This document shows positions 10,580-21,864 of a stretch of DNA of 64,000 nt, piece after piece. Positions within the stretch are counted from its first letter, which is position 1. Each line of letters starts with the position of its first letter. The translations under genes and the position numbers were made by a program. The DNA is from Sporodiniella umbellata. Its lineage: Eukaryota; Mucoromycota; Mucoromycetes; Mucorales; Rhizopodaceae. The notes under the pieces were generated by a model. The model searched no databases. It was not told where the DNA came from and saw nothing but the letters and a program-made list of their open reading frames with translations. The stretch is taken from assembly GCA_025677835.1 (NCBI GenBank), contig JAIXMR010000043.1, forward strand, positions 119,323 to 183,322. The letters are read 5' to 3'.

Positions 10580-11675
10580 ATGTCACGCCCTGAACATATT
10601 GCGCCACCGGAAATTGTAAGAGAATGCTTCTTTAAAAAAAAAAAAAAGGAGATAAAAATAGGATCATTGACAGCTTATTTCAGTTTTATGGCCAAGACGA
10701 AGCCAGAAAATACACAGACAAGTAGATATATACGATACAATACCTACCGTTTATTCACAGCATTTGTTTTCTTTATTGAATATAGCTCTCGTATTACTGC
10801 TATTCAAGCAGAGATGGCCTATCGAGCTCTTGAATTATTAAATTTATCAGAAGGACCCAAATATCTTTTAGATATTGGATGTGGATCAGGATTGAGTGGA
10901 GAGATTTTAGAAGAAGAGGGACACATTTGGGTAGGCATGGACATATCGGATTCTATGTTGGACGTTGCCAATGAGCGAGAGGCAGAGGGTGATTTGTTTT
11001 TACAAGATGCTGGACAAGGTATGGCCTTTCGACCCGGTACATTTGACGGCTGTATAAGGTATGTATATATATAGATATATATACATATAGATGCCTTCCC
11101 TATTTGTTTTTTTTTTCCATTTTTTATTAAAAGGAAAATGCCCTCATCTTACTACCATTTATGAGGATAGTGTGTCTGTGTTGCAATGGTTATGTAATGC
11201 CGATAAGACCATCAACCGACCTAAAGCTAGACTGCAACGATTTTTCACCACACTGTATGCCTCACTCGATAAAGGAGCTCGAGCCATCTTTCAGTTCTAT
11301 CCAGAAAACGACGATCAGATCCAACTGATTATTGACGTAGCCACTAAATGTGGTTTTGAAGGTGGTCTCTTGGTTGATTATCCCAATTCCAAAAAAGCTA
11401 AAAAATACTATCTATGTCTGTTTGCCGGTTCACAAACAGGTGTGAAGAATGCTATGCCTAAAGCACTTGGTGAAGATGGCGAAGAACACCCTGATGAGGT
11501 GAAATCGATTCAATACGAAAAGAGACGACAGATCAGACATGGAAGACAAAGCCGAAAGAACGTCAAAAACAAAGATTGGATTAATAACAAAAAGCGTATT
11601 GCTCGTGACAAGGGTGATAAGGTCGTGGCTAATGACTCGAAATTTACAGGACGAAAAAGAAAAATCAGATTTTAA
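10580..11675 (+). CDS. BUD23: 18S rRNA (guanine-N7) methyltransferase Bud23
   Basis: Bud23 (WBSCR22/BUD23 in animals) methylates a conserved guanine in 18S rRNA together with Trm112 and is needed for 40S maturation. Exons are 10580-10615, 10684-10721, 10786-11058 and 11171-11675, giving 283 residues. The start [22 protein letters not shown] matches the family N-terminus. The SAM site is [12 protein letters not shown] (about residues 55-66), followed by a GMDISDSML acidic ribose-binding loop. [13 protein letters not shown] spans the exon 3/4 junction and fixes that splice site. The basic C-terminus, including [11 protein letters not shown] and GRKRKIRF, is the WBS methyltransferase tail. The ATG follows a pyrimidine-rich leader. 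Confidence 0.93.
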
Positions 11676-11773
11676 TAGCAATAATAATAATAATAAAAAA
11701 ACGAATTCACACGACAATAGTATAGGCACCTCTTTTTTCTTTTTACTTTCCATTTTTTTTTTTTAAATTTTCA

Positions 11774-12876
11774 ATGAGTATTTCAATATCAGACCAAAGT
11801 ACACTAGTTGATAGTGACCCATGGAGAATAAGCGAGAACGGTTTCAAAGGGCTTCGATGTGTTATTGTAGGGATAGCTGGCGGCAAGAAGGATCCTCATT
11901 GTTTGATATCCATTCAAAGCTTAATTCGAAACAATAGAGATGATTTGATAAACGATCGAGTCAAAAAGAGATACACAGTTTCCAAAAGCTATTCAGATCT
12001 ACTACAGCTGGATACATGTGTGAGCCCTATTTTTCTTTTCTTTACACGTCCCTTGATTTTATATTCATCCCTTTTGTCCCTCCCCAACTTTTTTTTATAT
12101 ATATATAGTTGAGGTCTCAAGGGTACAACGGTGAACCCCTCCTGAGCAAACGGGCATTTAATCAGATGGCGCCTACCAAACTGTATATGAGAAAGGTGAC
12201 ACATATTCATAAAATTAGAATGGTTCTGACACAGAGTTGCGATGTTTAGGTTTTATTGGAAATCTATTTTCAAAATGTTTTAAACAATCAAAATCAACTC
12301 AAAGATAGCTCAGTGCTCTTCGAATTCTTGGATAGACAACCGACTGAGGCAGTAAGACAAAGAAATAAAAGAAAAAGGTGGAACTTAGTTTTGTTTAGAA
12401 AAAATTTGCTTCTAGCCAGTTTGAAGGCTATTTAGTTGAAAAGACAGACTCTTTGATTTTTGAAAAATGGAAATCCTTTTATTTCGTTCTAAAAAATAAT
12501 GCGCTTTGCTACTATAGCCAAGTAAGTCTCTGTTTTCACAAATCCCAATACAACTGTATAACACAACTGTTCTTTTTTTTTCCGAAAAAAGAAAGGGGGA
12601 GAGTACAAAGGCACAATCAATTTAGATAGAGCTCTTATATTTGCACAAAGCGAAGAAAGATCAGGCGTGTCGAATGGTTATCATGGAATCCTTGTTATTG
12701 AATCCCTTGGGAGAAAAATCGTTCGCCACTCTCTCTGTGCTAATAATGACAAAGAAAAACAGGCATGGGTAAAAAAGCTTATAGAATCTTCTGAAGCTGT
12801 CACCACAACACCTCTCACCACAAATGATATTCTCAAACGCCTCCAAAGCCGACAAAGCTACAATTACGAATCTTAG
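11774..12876 (+). CDS. PX and PH domain protein, Bem3-like N-terminal architecture without RhoGAP
   Basis: Exons are 11774-12019, 12109-12195, 12250-12351, 12420-12521 and 12592-12876, giving 273 residues; all five junctions keep frame. A PX domain fills roughly residues 25-150 (KKRYTVSKSYSDLLQLD, then SKRAFNQMAPTKLYMRK, then LLEIYFQNVLNNQNQL). PX domains bind phosphoinositides, often PI3P. A PH domain follows (FEGYLVEKTD...WKSFYFVLKNNALCYYSQ...KQAWVKKLIES). PX followed by PH is the layout of the yeast RhoGAP Bem3, but the reading frame ends with TAG right after the PH domain and the next 970 bp hold no GAP-like sequence. It may be a stand-alone adaptor or a truncated relative. Confidence 0.75.
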
Positions 12877-13852
12877 TACAAAACCAATATTATCTCCTGT
12901 GTTTTTTGATTATTACTATTTTTTTCTGTTTTTTGTATTTATACTTGACAAGTGACAAAAGGATGCTCATAATTTTTTTCTTATTTGTGGGTATAAAGCA
13001 AAAAAAAAAAAAAAAAATCTCCTCCGTGCGTTTTTCTATCTGTCATTGACAAAGTAGCTTCGATCAAATTGTGACTGTATTTTCTATAATTATATTGCAT
13101 TCACTCCTTTTTTTTCTAAATCGCAGAAGCAAACAAAGCTTAACGTAATAGTCAAGTTTTTTTTTAAAAAAAAAAGAAAAAAAAGGCTTGTTGTGTTAAT
13201 AACGAAACTATAGTGTATACAGACATCTAGATAATATACGGTCCAAAGAGTTTAAGCTTAACTATAAGATGGATCTCTGGAGATCATATTTTCTGACTTA
13301 CCCTTCTATGTTCTACTCATATGTGGCAACAAACAACAAATAGTTGGGCTCCTCTATTTTTTTCTTTACTTTTTTTGTCTTTAATTTACTCCTTATAAAT
13401 AGGAATCAAAAACTCTGTGACCAGAACCAAGTAAGTACCTACTAAAGCTGATGATGTTTTCTTTTTTAAAAAAAGGGTTTGGATTACTACATATCTAATT
13501 CTGACTGAGAGATCAATACCTGAGCTACCAATTTAATGTTATACTTTAATGGCTAATGGGAGCTTTAGACTGCGATCTAGAACTCCCTCCTATTCTAAGA
13601 CTAAAAAAAAAAAAAAAAAAAAAAAAAAAACACTCTAAAAGTACTTGTCTTGTACGGGAGGCAGTTAAGGTTTTAGAAGTTGTAAACAATCCCTTAGCTA
13701 CCTCCCAGCTTACAACTCCTTTTTTTTTTTCGTAACCTTTGTCTTTCTCTTTTCTTGCCTGTCTTCTTTTTTCCTTTCTGTTTTCACAAAATAATTTTTG
13801 TATATCTCAAAAAAAAAAAAAAAAAACCGAGGGATTTTTTATATAAAGATTG
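12877..13852. other. Intergenic region upstream of the chitin synthase, no gene seen
   Basis: An AT-rich gap of about 975 bp with A runs at 13000-13016, 13603-13630 and 13810-13826. No RhoGAP-like or other coding sequence follows the PX-PH gene here. The 3' half must contain the chitin synthase promoter; ATATAAAGA at 13841-13849 lies too close to the ATG to be the TATA of the main start. Confidence 0.6.
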
Positions 13853-16800
13853 ATGACCCTACAACAGCAAAATCAATATGACTTTTGGGATCAAGAACAT
13901 CCGTCCGAAGACGACTTGGCACAGTTTCTTAAATTAAATTTTTCTAAAAACTCTTTTTATTTCAACGTTAGCCCTAATGTGCTTTTGGCCGTAAATCCTT
14001 ATAAAACGCTACCTATCGATAACTTAGCATACACTACGGAATACAAAGACGGATTAACAAATCTACCAGCACACGTTTACAAACTTACAAACCATGCTTA
14101 TTTACATATGAGACGTACAGGAATAGACCAGTCTATATTGTTTTTGTAAGCTTTTTTTTTTTTTTTCTGGACAGAGAATTTTACTGACACTAAAGGTCAG
14201 TGGTGAAACAGGAACTGGAAAGACAGAAAACTTTAAAAAAGTACTTGTCTATCTGGCTCAACTATCACAAAAACGAGAGACAAAACTTCAGAGTCATATA
14301 CAACAGGCACAAACTGTTTTTGAGTCTTTTGGACATGCACGTACCCTTTCCAACGACAACGCTTCTCGTTTTGCACAGTATATAGAATGTCAGTTCAGTG
14401 ATAGAGGGCGAATGACAGGGGCCAAAGTTCTCAACTACCTTTTGGAGAAAACTCGACTAACACATTGTCCAGCACAAGAGCAGAGTTTTCATGTCTTTTA
14501 CCAGTTATTTGCTGGAATCAGTTCTGAAGAGAAAGAAATGTTACAGCTGAATGACGATCAATCCTATCGCTATATACCCCGACGGATGGCCGCTTCTGGT
14601 AAAGAAGGGCAGCAGTTTGAGGAGCTGAGAAAGGCAATGCGCTCCCTAGGACTTCATCGAAAGACCCAGATACGTATTTGGCAGCTTCTGAGCGCTCTTT
14701 TGCATCTTGGTCAACTAGAATTTGTGGACCAGGGGCAGGAAGCGGCGGTTATCAAGAATGGTGAAAATATGGATATAGCTGCGGACTTCTTAGGAGTCGA
14801 CTCACGAGCACTAGAAAACTTGATGACCTACAAAACAGTAATGATTCAACGCGACGTGACAACGCTTATTCTAAACGCTTCCGAGGCTGCAAAACAACGA
14901 GATAGAGTCGTTCAGGATCTGTATTCTCTGCTTTTCTCATGGCTGGTAGAGCAGATCAATAAAAAAATATGCCATAGTTCGGGACGCTTTATTGGAGTCT
15001 TGGACTTCCCAGGCCCTCGTATAGGAGATCACTTTCACGCTTTCTGTATCAACCTGACTAATGAAAGAATTCAAAATTTTTTCCAGCAGACTGTTTTTGA
15101 TTCAGACAGAGGAAAGCTAGAAGAAGGACTCGTGGTGAAAGAAATATCTCATTTTAGTAACCAAGCCTGTCTTGAGCTGCTCATGCGTCCAAAACAGGGT
15201 CTATGTGATTTAGCCAATCGTCACGCAAAACTGTCTCATACAGATGAAGTAATGCTTCAAGCGTTTGTCAAGTATAACTCTACGCATGACTCTTTTAAGG
15301 CAGTGGGTACACAGTTCTCTATTCATCATTTCTCCTCCCAAGTCACCTACGCCCCTGAAGGTTTTGTTGAGTCAAACCAGGACATGCTTAATTCAGAGCT
15401 GGTTCAGCTTGTCCGAGGCGGACCACATACCCCACCATCCCATAATGCATTTATCAAAGAGCTCTTTGTTGATATTCATACACAGCCTCATCCTAAACAA
15501 GCCGACGCTCTATTGCACGCTCAGCAGCCTACCGCGCCTCTTCGAACCCCCTCTATGAGACAACACAAGACAGACAAGCAAGTGTCTGCAGTTTTGGCTC
15601 AACTCAACAATTCACTAGACGTCCTTCTAGATACTTTAAAAGAAACTCTGCCATGGTTTGTAATTTGCGTTCGACCTAATCTTCAAGCAACACCTAGCCA
15701 GTTGGATATAAACGAAATCAAGGCTCAGATTCGAGCTTATGGTGTACTTCAGATAGGAAAAAAGCTCAAAACAACTTTCAATGTTTCTTATAGTCATAAA
15801 GAATTCTTGTTGCGTTATGCCTCACAGTTAGATCCCTTCACAGAACTTGACGAAAAAGAAAAATGTCTAGAAGCTGTTCAAAAACTAGGCTGGGAACCTT
15901 CTTGCGTAAAAGTTGGGTTGACTAAAGTAAGAAAAACCAAAAAAAAAAAGGGGGGGGAGTAGGAAAGTAGGTTTGTGTGCTTATTGGATTCTTTTAGGTA
16001 TTTATAGAAGAAAAAAGTTGGCAGGCTATCGAAAACAATCAAAGAAAAGCAGAAAAAGAGCAACAAAAAAAGCAAAAGGATGATATCAAATATGGTGAAA
16101 ATACGACAAGTCTCACTGTACCTATGAGTCGCGACCAAAGTTTTGACAATTTGTCCCATACTTCTTTTGGATCCGGCTTTCTATTAGCTAGTGATTATGG
16201 TAATCAACAGGCCTCAATATATACAGATGACGAGTCAGAAAGAGAAGACGTCAAACATTTAAATAGATCTCAATGGGAAATGCATTCAGCGTCTGAAAGG
16301 AAAGAGATGCTGCCTGCAGTAGAGGAAAAAGCGAAACCAGAGCCGTTATCTCCTGCACGACGTCACTGGCTTCGTTTTGTTTGGTGGATGACCTGGTGGA
16401 TTCCAACCTTTTTCCTGGCGAAATGTGGCAAGATGAAACGAGGAGACGTCCAAATCGCTTGGCGAGAGAAAATGACACTTTGTATGATGATATTTTTTAC
16501 TTCTGGGTTCATTATCTGGTTTCTTATCTTCTTTGGAGGATTGGTCTGCCCTCATCAAGATGTCTTTTCTACTTCAGAACTACAGAGTCACTCGGACAAA
16601 AAGAGCGCGTATGTAGCTATTCGTGGGGAAGTATTTGACCTTACTAAGTTTGCTCCTCATCATTGGGCATCACAAGTTATCCCACAAAGCGCTATTCTTG
16701 AATATGGCGGGAAAGATGCAACGGAGCTATTTCCCGTTCAGGTGTCTGCCCTTTGTCAAGGTATTTCGGGTCAAGTCAACCCTTATATATCACTTGACTT

Positions 16801-18961
16801 TAATGTGAACATGACAAGTAGCAATGCCAGATATCATAACTTTTTGCCCAACTCTGAGGACTCTCGCCCAGATTGGTACTTTGAAAAGATGACCTATTTA
16901 CGAAAGAACTACAAACTTGGCGATATGGGATATACCCCTCAAGAAGTCAAAAGGCAAGCGGAACATCCTGTAGATATCTCTGGTCTCCATACGCCTCGTA
17001 TCTGGGTTATAATGAATAACCATATTTTTGATTTGACGCTCTATATCCTTGGTGGTCTTCGTTTTGACGCACCCCCAGGTCAGCCTATACCTGAACGATC
17101 AGAGCTTAGCTTTCTGGATAAGTCTGTGGTCACTCTTTTCACACAAAGATCCGGGCAAGACATCACGCGTGAATGGAATGCTTTACCTCTGGATGCTAAT
17201 CTCAAGCGCCGTCAAGAGGTTTGTTTGCGTAACTTGTACTACGTAGGTACGGTGGATCAGCGCAACTCTGCACGCTGCCTGTTTGCGGAATATCTTTTGT
17301 TGATTGTCACAGTCTTTCTCTGCCTGGTGATAGTGGTCAAGTTTTTGGCCGCACTTCAGTTTGGTACGCGCCGGGATCCCGAGAAACATGACAAGTTTGT
17401 GATCTGTCAAATTCCTTGTTATACAGAAAGCGAAGATGAGCTACGTAAGACCATTGATTCTATTGCCTCCCTCCAATACGACGACAAACGAAAGCTTCTG
17501 TTTATTATCTGCGACGGTATGATTGTGGGCGGTGGCAATGATCGTCCCACACCTCGTATAGTGCTTGACATTTTGGGAGTAGAGCAAAATGTAGACCCTG
17601 AAGCCCTTTCGTTTTTTTCCGTAGGCGAAGGGCAAAAACAACACAACATGGCCAAAATCTACTCTGGACTTTACGAAACACGAGGTCATGTTGTGCCTTA
17701 TATCGTGGTTGCAAAAGCAGGCAAGCCAAGCGAAAGACAAAAGCCAGGTAATCGTGGCAAACGAGATAGTCAGCTGGTGCTTATGAGTTTTCTGAACAAG
17801 GTTCATTTTGACTCGCCCATGACACCTATGGAATTAGAGCTTTATCACCAGATAAAGAATGTGATTGGTGTCAATCCAAAATTCTACGAATATGTGATGA
17901 TGGTGGACGCGGATACGGAAGTAATGCCAGACGGACTCAACCGACTGGTCTCTGTATTTACGCACGATTCAAAGGTGATTGGGCTCTGTGGCGAAACTGT
18001 TCTATCCAACGAAAAAGACAGCTGGGTGACGATGATACAGGTGTACGAATACTACATTTCTCACTATCTTATCAAGGCTTTCGAATCGCTTTTTGGGTCA
18101 GTGACCTGTTTACCTGGGTGCTTCTGTATGTACCGTATCCGTTCTCCTCAAAAAAACCAACCTCTGCTGATATCAAATCAAATCATCCAAGATTACGCTA
18201 TTGACAAGGTCGACACATTACATAAAAAAAATCTGCTGCATTTAGGCGAAGATCGTTATCTGACCACACTTATCTTGAAACATTTCCCTACTTACAAAAC
18301 TAGATTTGTATCTGATGCCAAATGCGCAACGAATGCACCCGATCAGTGGAGCGTTTTACTTTCTCAACGTCGCCGATGGATTAACTCTACAATCCATAAC
18401 TTGGGCGAGCTTGTCTTTTTACCTCAGCTCTGTGGGTTCTGTTGTTTTTCTATGCGATTTGTGGTCATGCTTGATCTATTGAGTACGCTTGTTCAACCTG
18501 CTATCGTAGGCTACTTGGTTTTTTTGATCTATTCATTGGCAACATCCACCTCAGGTGTGCCTGTGATGTCTATCATCACTATCGCAGGTGTATACGGACT
18601 TCAAGCAGCCATCTTTTTGTTGCGTCGAAAGTGGGAACATATTGCCTGGATGATTGTTTCGATTTTTGCTATCCCCGTCTTTTCTTTTGCTATCCCCATT
18701 TATTCTTACTGGCATTTCGATGATTTCTCTTGGGGTAATACGCGTGTGGTCATGGGCGACAAAGGAAAGCGACTTGTCATGGCTGACGAAGGAGAATTCG
18801 ACCGCAATTCTATTCCGCTTATGAAATGGGATGAATACGAACAACGCTTTTATGAAGACATAAATAAGTCTGGCTATGACGATATAAGAGATACGGTTTC
18901 TGTTCAATCTAACCAAAGTACTTACTATAGCCATTATTCTAATCCTTTTGGACATCCATAA
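13853..18961 (+). CDS. Class V-type chitin synthase with N-terminal myosin motor domain
   Basis: It polymerises GlcNAc from UDP-GlcNAc into cell-wall chitin at growing tips; the motor-like domain links the enzyme to actin. Exons are 13853-14145, 14201-15926 and 15998-18961, giving 1660 residues. The motor (about 1-680) has a P-loop GETGTGKT (99-106), which the acceptor at 14200 restores without an insertion, and switch I NDNASRF; the switch II region reads DFPGP rather than DIxGFE. After a charged linker come two membrane spans (WMTWWIPTFFLA; MMIFFTSGFIIWFLIFFGG), a cytochrome b5-like segment (IRGEVFDLTKFAPHHW), another span and the GT2 catalytic region with DADTE, GEDRYLT and QRRRW. Three further C-terminal spans follow. 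The usual DEK_C domain is absent; the protein ends about 75 residues after DDFSWGNTR. Confidence 0.95.
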
Positions 18962-19098
18962 ATAGTTGTCAACAATAGCAAATATATATATATATCTATA
19001 TATCTATATCTATTACCATCAAAACACAGGCCTCCTAATAAACATACTACCAGGAACCATAGTCTATGTATATCTATATATTTGAGACTGTTTCACAC

Positions 19099-19134
<36 letters not shown>

Positions 19135-19210
19135 GAAGATTGAGTTTTTAGTAGTTTGTATAGATATTAAAAGAATAACACTTTGATCAATACAAAAAAA
19201 AAAAAAAAAA
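18962..19210. other. Convergent 3' region with TA and poly-A tracts
   Basis: Between the stops of the chitin synthase (+) and EBP2 (-). It holds TATATC/TATC repeats at 18980-19012 and an A run of about 32 at 19101-19132. No gene is visible. Confidence 0.7.
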
Positions 19211-20066
19211 CTAAAACTTCTTTTTATTTTTTGCACGAGCTCTTGAGCCCAAGCCGTATTTTTGGTCTCTAGCTTCCTTTGTGTATTTAATACGTGGTTT
19301 CTTTGCGTTTTTCATATTTTTCTTTTTGTTTTTGCCAACAGGCTCTGGCTCATCGATTTGAGGTTCTGCATCCACATCGTAATCTTCTTCGTTGAATTGA
19401 TCCCTTGCCTCTCTCTCTTCTTTCATCTCTTTACGTTCTAGAATCGAGTCAGATGTATCCAAAACTCGAGAGGAAAAACTTACTTCTACTCAACATCTTT
19501 TGATGTTCGTTCATACGGGCGGCCTTTTTACGTTGCTTTTCAAATGCCTGTAGTCTATAGGCTGCTTCTTCGTTTCCTTCCTTTGCTTCAGTAACGAGTT
19601 TTTGGTATACTTGTTTCATGTATTCATCGTCTTTTAACATGGGCGCAGCAAAGTTTTCCGGTATAGAAAAAATGTCGGGATGTTGCTCTTTTGCTTGTCG
19701 AATCGCTTCTAAAGCTTGATTGTAAAAGGCCTCTTCTCTTTTAAGATCATCAAATGCATCCATGATTGCTAAAGGTTTTTCCGATGTCACTGTCAAGGTT
19801 TCGTCCCATGGTAAATCGTCGAGTCGAATGTCGTCTGTAATGCGTTCCAGTGCATCCTTTTTTGAAAAGAAAACAGAAAAAATTAATGCCCATTGCCTCT
19901 CTCTTTTTTTTCGATTCAAAAATAAAACAGAGAACATCAACTTTACTGTGTTATTCACTAAAAGACGTTGTTCGATAATCATATCTCCAAATTCATCGTC
20001 AATCTGTTCCGGGTCTAAATCCTCTAAACGCACCCATTCAGGCTCTTTATCTGCTACTTCAGTCAT
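19211..20066 (-). CDS. EBP2: rRNA processing protein Ebp2 (EBNA1BP2 family)
   Basis: Ebp2 is a nucleolar factor needed for 27S pre-rRNA processing and 60S subunit assembly. Exons are 20066-19947, 19856-19484 and 19437-19211, giving 239 residues. The family core is clear: ALERITDDIRLDDLPWDETL, then DDLKREEAFYNQALEAIRQA, then FAAPMLKDDEYMKQVYQKL. A basic tail ends in KYGLGSRARAKNKKKF, comparable to the KxGxGGKKR tail of the family. The N-terminal acidic stretch is short (about 25 residues), so the protein is smaller than yeast Ebp2. It is convergent with the chitin synthase. Confidence 0.88.
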
Positions 20067-21401
20067 TCTCTATGTGTTTTCCAAAAAAAAAAAAAAAAAG
20101 GACAGTTGACAGGCTCGCTCTCACATTCAAATCAAGCCACCTTTCAGTCCTAAAAGCTAGTCACTTTATGCAATTTCTCTATTGCCACGCTTCTCAAAAA
20201 TTAGTTTGATCAGGCCACATGCTATCCTGTTTAAGAAAGGTTGCAGTGAAAGTTTGAGCTACTGATTTTATGACAAAGAGAATCCAGTTACTAAAAAAAG
20301 AAAGACTTATATAACGCGTTATTTTTGGTTCTTTTTGAGACGGGTACACAGTCAGGCTCCTATTCATTAAAATAAGAAACCTAGTCTAGAACAAGCCTTT
20401 ATTTAAAACTTGATAGGTACATGCAATACAAAAGCTAGAAAAAAAAAAAAAAAAAAAGGGAGAGGGATCGATTTGCGGATTTCGTCTGATAAGCCTGAAA
20501 TAGGTTTTGTACGAGACAAGTTATGTTCATTCTATCAATGAGAAAGCAATGTCTTGTTATGATTATTTGAAGGGATCGTACTTTATTGCAGCAGTATCTT
20601 AAGTTGTTACTAATTACCTTGTGTTGCAAAAAAACCAATCAAGCTGCATCTTATTAACCTCTTTATCTACTTCCAAGTCATGCTTTAAGAGTTGCAGTTG
20701 CTATGCAGCCTCTCTCTTTTTACTTGAAGCAAAACGTCTACATAAATATGTTCTGATCTCTTAATTTTAATGCTTAGGTCAACTTTTGTTATGGCCATCA
20801 AACGAGTTTCTTTTTTTTTTTTTTTACTTTTTTGAATTCTACTGTTTTGTGCATAAAAAGCTAGGAGGAGAATAAAAGGAGCCAGAAATCAAAACCAGAT
20901 CCAAGTTAGATATGAACCACGAATCAAGCCCTGAGGCTAGATTGATTGTCTAGCCAACCAAATTTCTATAATCCTGGTTTAAAAAGTAAATCAATTACAA
21001 AAAAAAAAAAAAAAAAAAAACCATAGAAAAGACTTGAGTTATGCTGAGTTCATCCAAAAGGTGTTGTCTAAAGTAGCCGAGGAGAGTGACACAAGTTTAG
21101 GTGTGTGGAAAGCAGCACTGCAAAAAGAGAGGCCATCTTGTTTTTCTCCTAACCAACGGCTTTCCCCCCCCACCCGTTCATTTTAAAACGATAATTTTCC
21201 TTTCCATCGTTCTTGAAGCCAACCCATTTTTAAAAGACGGCTTTGGGTGGCACAAGCTACGCAGTATTCCGTCATCAAATGCCTTTCTGGCTTGGCGCTT
21301 GAAAACGAACGAATCAGAAGAGTTACACGTGATATGAGATGGGTGCTTAAAGTGAGTTTTGACGATGATTTATTTTCTGCTCTTTTTTAATCCACAGAAA
21401 A
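20067..21401. other. 1.3 kb intergenic region with a possible leader exon
   Basis: AT-rich DNA with A runs at 20440-20457 and 21000-21020. From 21027 to 21175 one frame is open and protein-like (YAEFIQKVLSKVAEES, LGVWKAALQKE), and from about 21260 to 21350 another frame reads CLSGLALENERIRRVTRDMR up to a canonical GTGAGT donor at 21351. The matching acceptor is TTTTAATCCACAG just before the next gene's ATG at 21402. That intron is most simply in the 5' UTR of the next gene. Whether the upstream frames are an old gene fragment I cannot tell. Confidence 0.35.
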
Positions 21402-21754
21402 ATGTTTGTGTTTTATAACGTGGTGTGGATTGTTTGTGTAGTATTATTGTTTGTGTCGATATTTATGCTTTTAAGAAGAAGGAGACTTTTGGCAGCGCAG
21501 AATAACGAAGGTAAGGCAAGCTCTTTTTTTTTTTTTTTTTTTTTTTGGAAAGGTGCTTACAAGTTTCTTTTTTCACAGTGCCTCACTCGACTACGATGAA
21601 TTATCAACCTGGGGCACATGTGATTGATATGCATCGTCAGACGTACGTACCACCACCTAATGCACAACCTGTTTACAGACCACCAGAAACGAATGTGGAA
21701 CCCCCACCTCCTTCCTATCAAGACTATTCAAAAGACCAACGCTTGAATACTTAG
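21402..21754 (+). CDS. Small single-pass membrane protein with a PPxY motif
   Basis: Exons are 21402-21510 and 21579-21754, giving 94 residues. Residues 4-24 form one hydrophobic span (YNVVWIVCVVLLFVSIFMLL) followed at once by RRRR, which predicts an outside N-terminus and a cytosolic tail. The tail is Pro/Tyr-rich and contains PPPPSY, a PPxY ligand for WW domains such as those of the ubiquitin ligase Rsp5/NEDD4. Size and layout recall small fungal Rsp5 adaptors of the Rcr1/Rcr2 type, but I see no diagnostic homology. A leader intron probably lies directly upstream. Confidence 0.65.
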
Positions 21755-21762
21755 ATATACCC

Positions 21763-21764
21763 CG

Positions 21765-21802
<38 letters not shown>

Positions 21803-21847
21803 CATATTACTATTACTATTACTATTATTATTATTATTATTATTTAT
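21763..21847. repeat. (TA)n and (ATT)n microsatellite between convergent genes
   Basis: TA repeats, interrupted by G, run into ACT and ATT triplets in the 110 bp between the small membrane protein and the MDM1-like gene. Confidence 0.9.
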
Positions 21848-21864
21848 TGTAGATAATAAACTGC

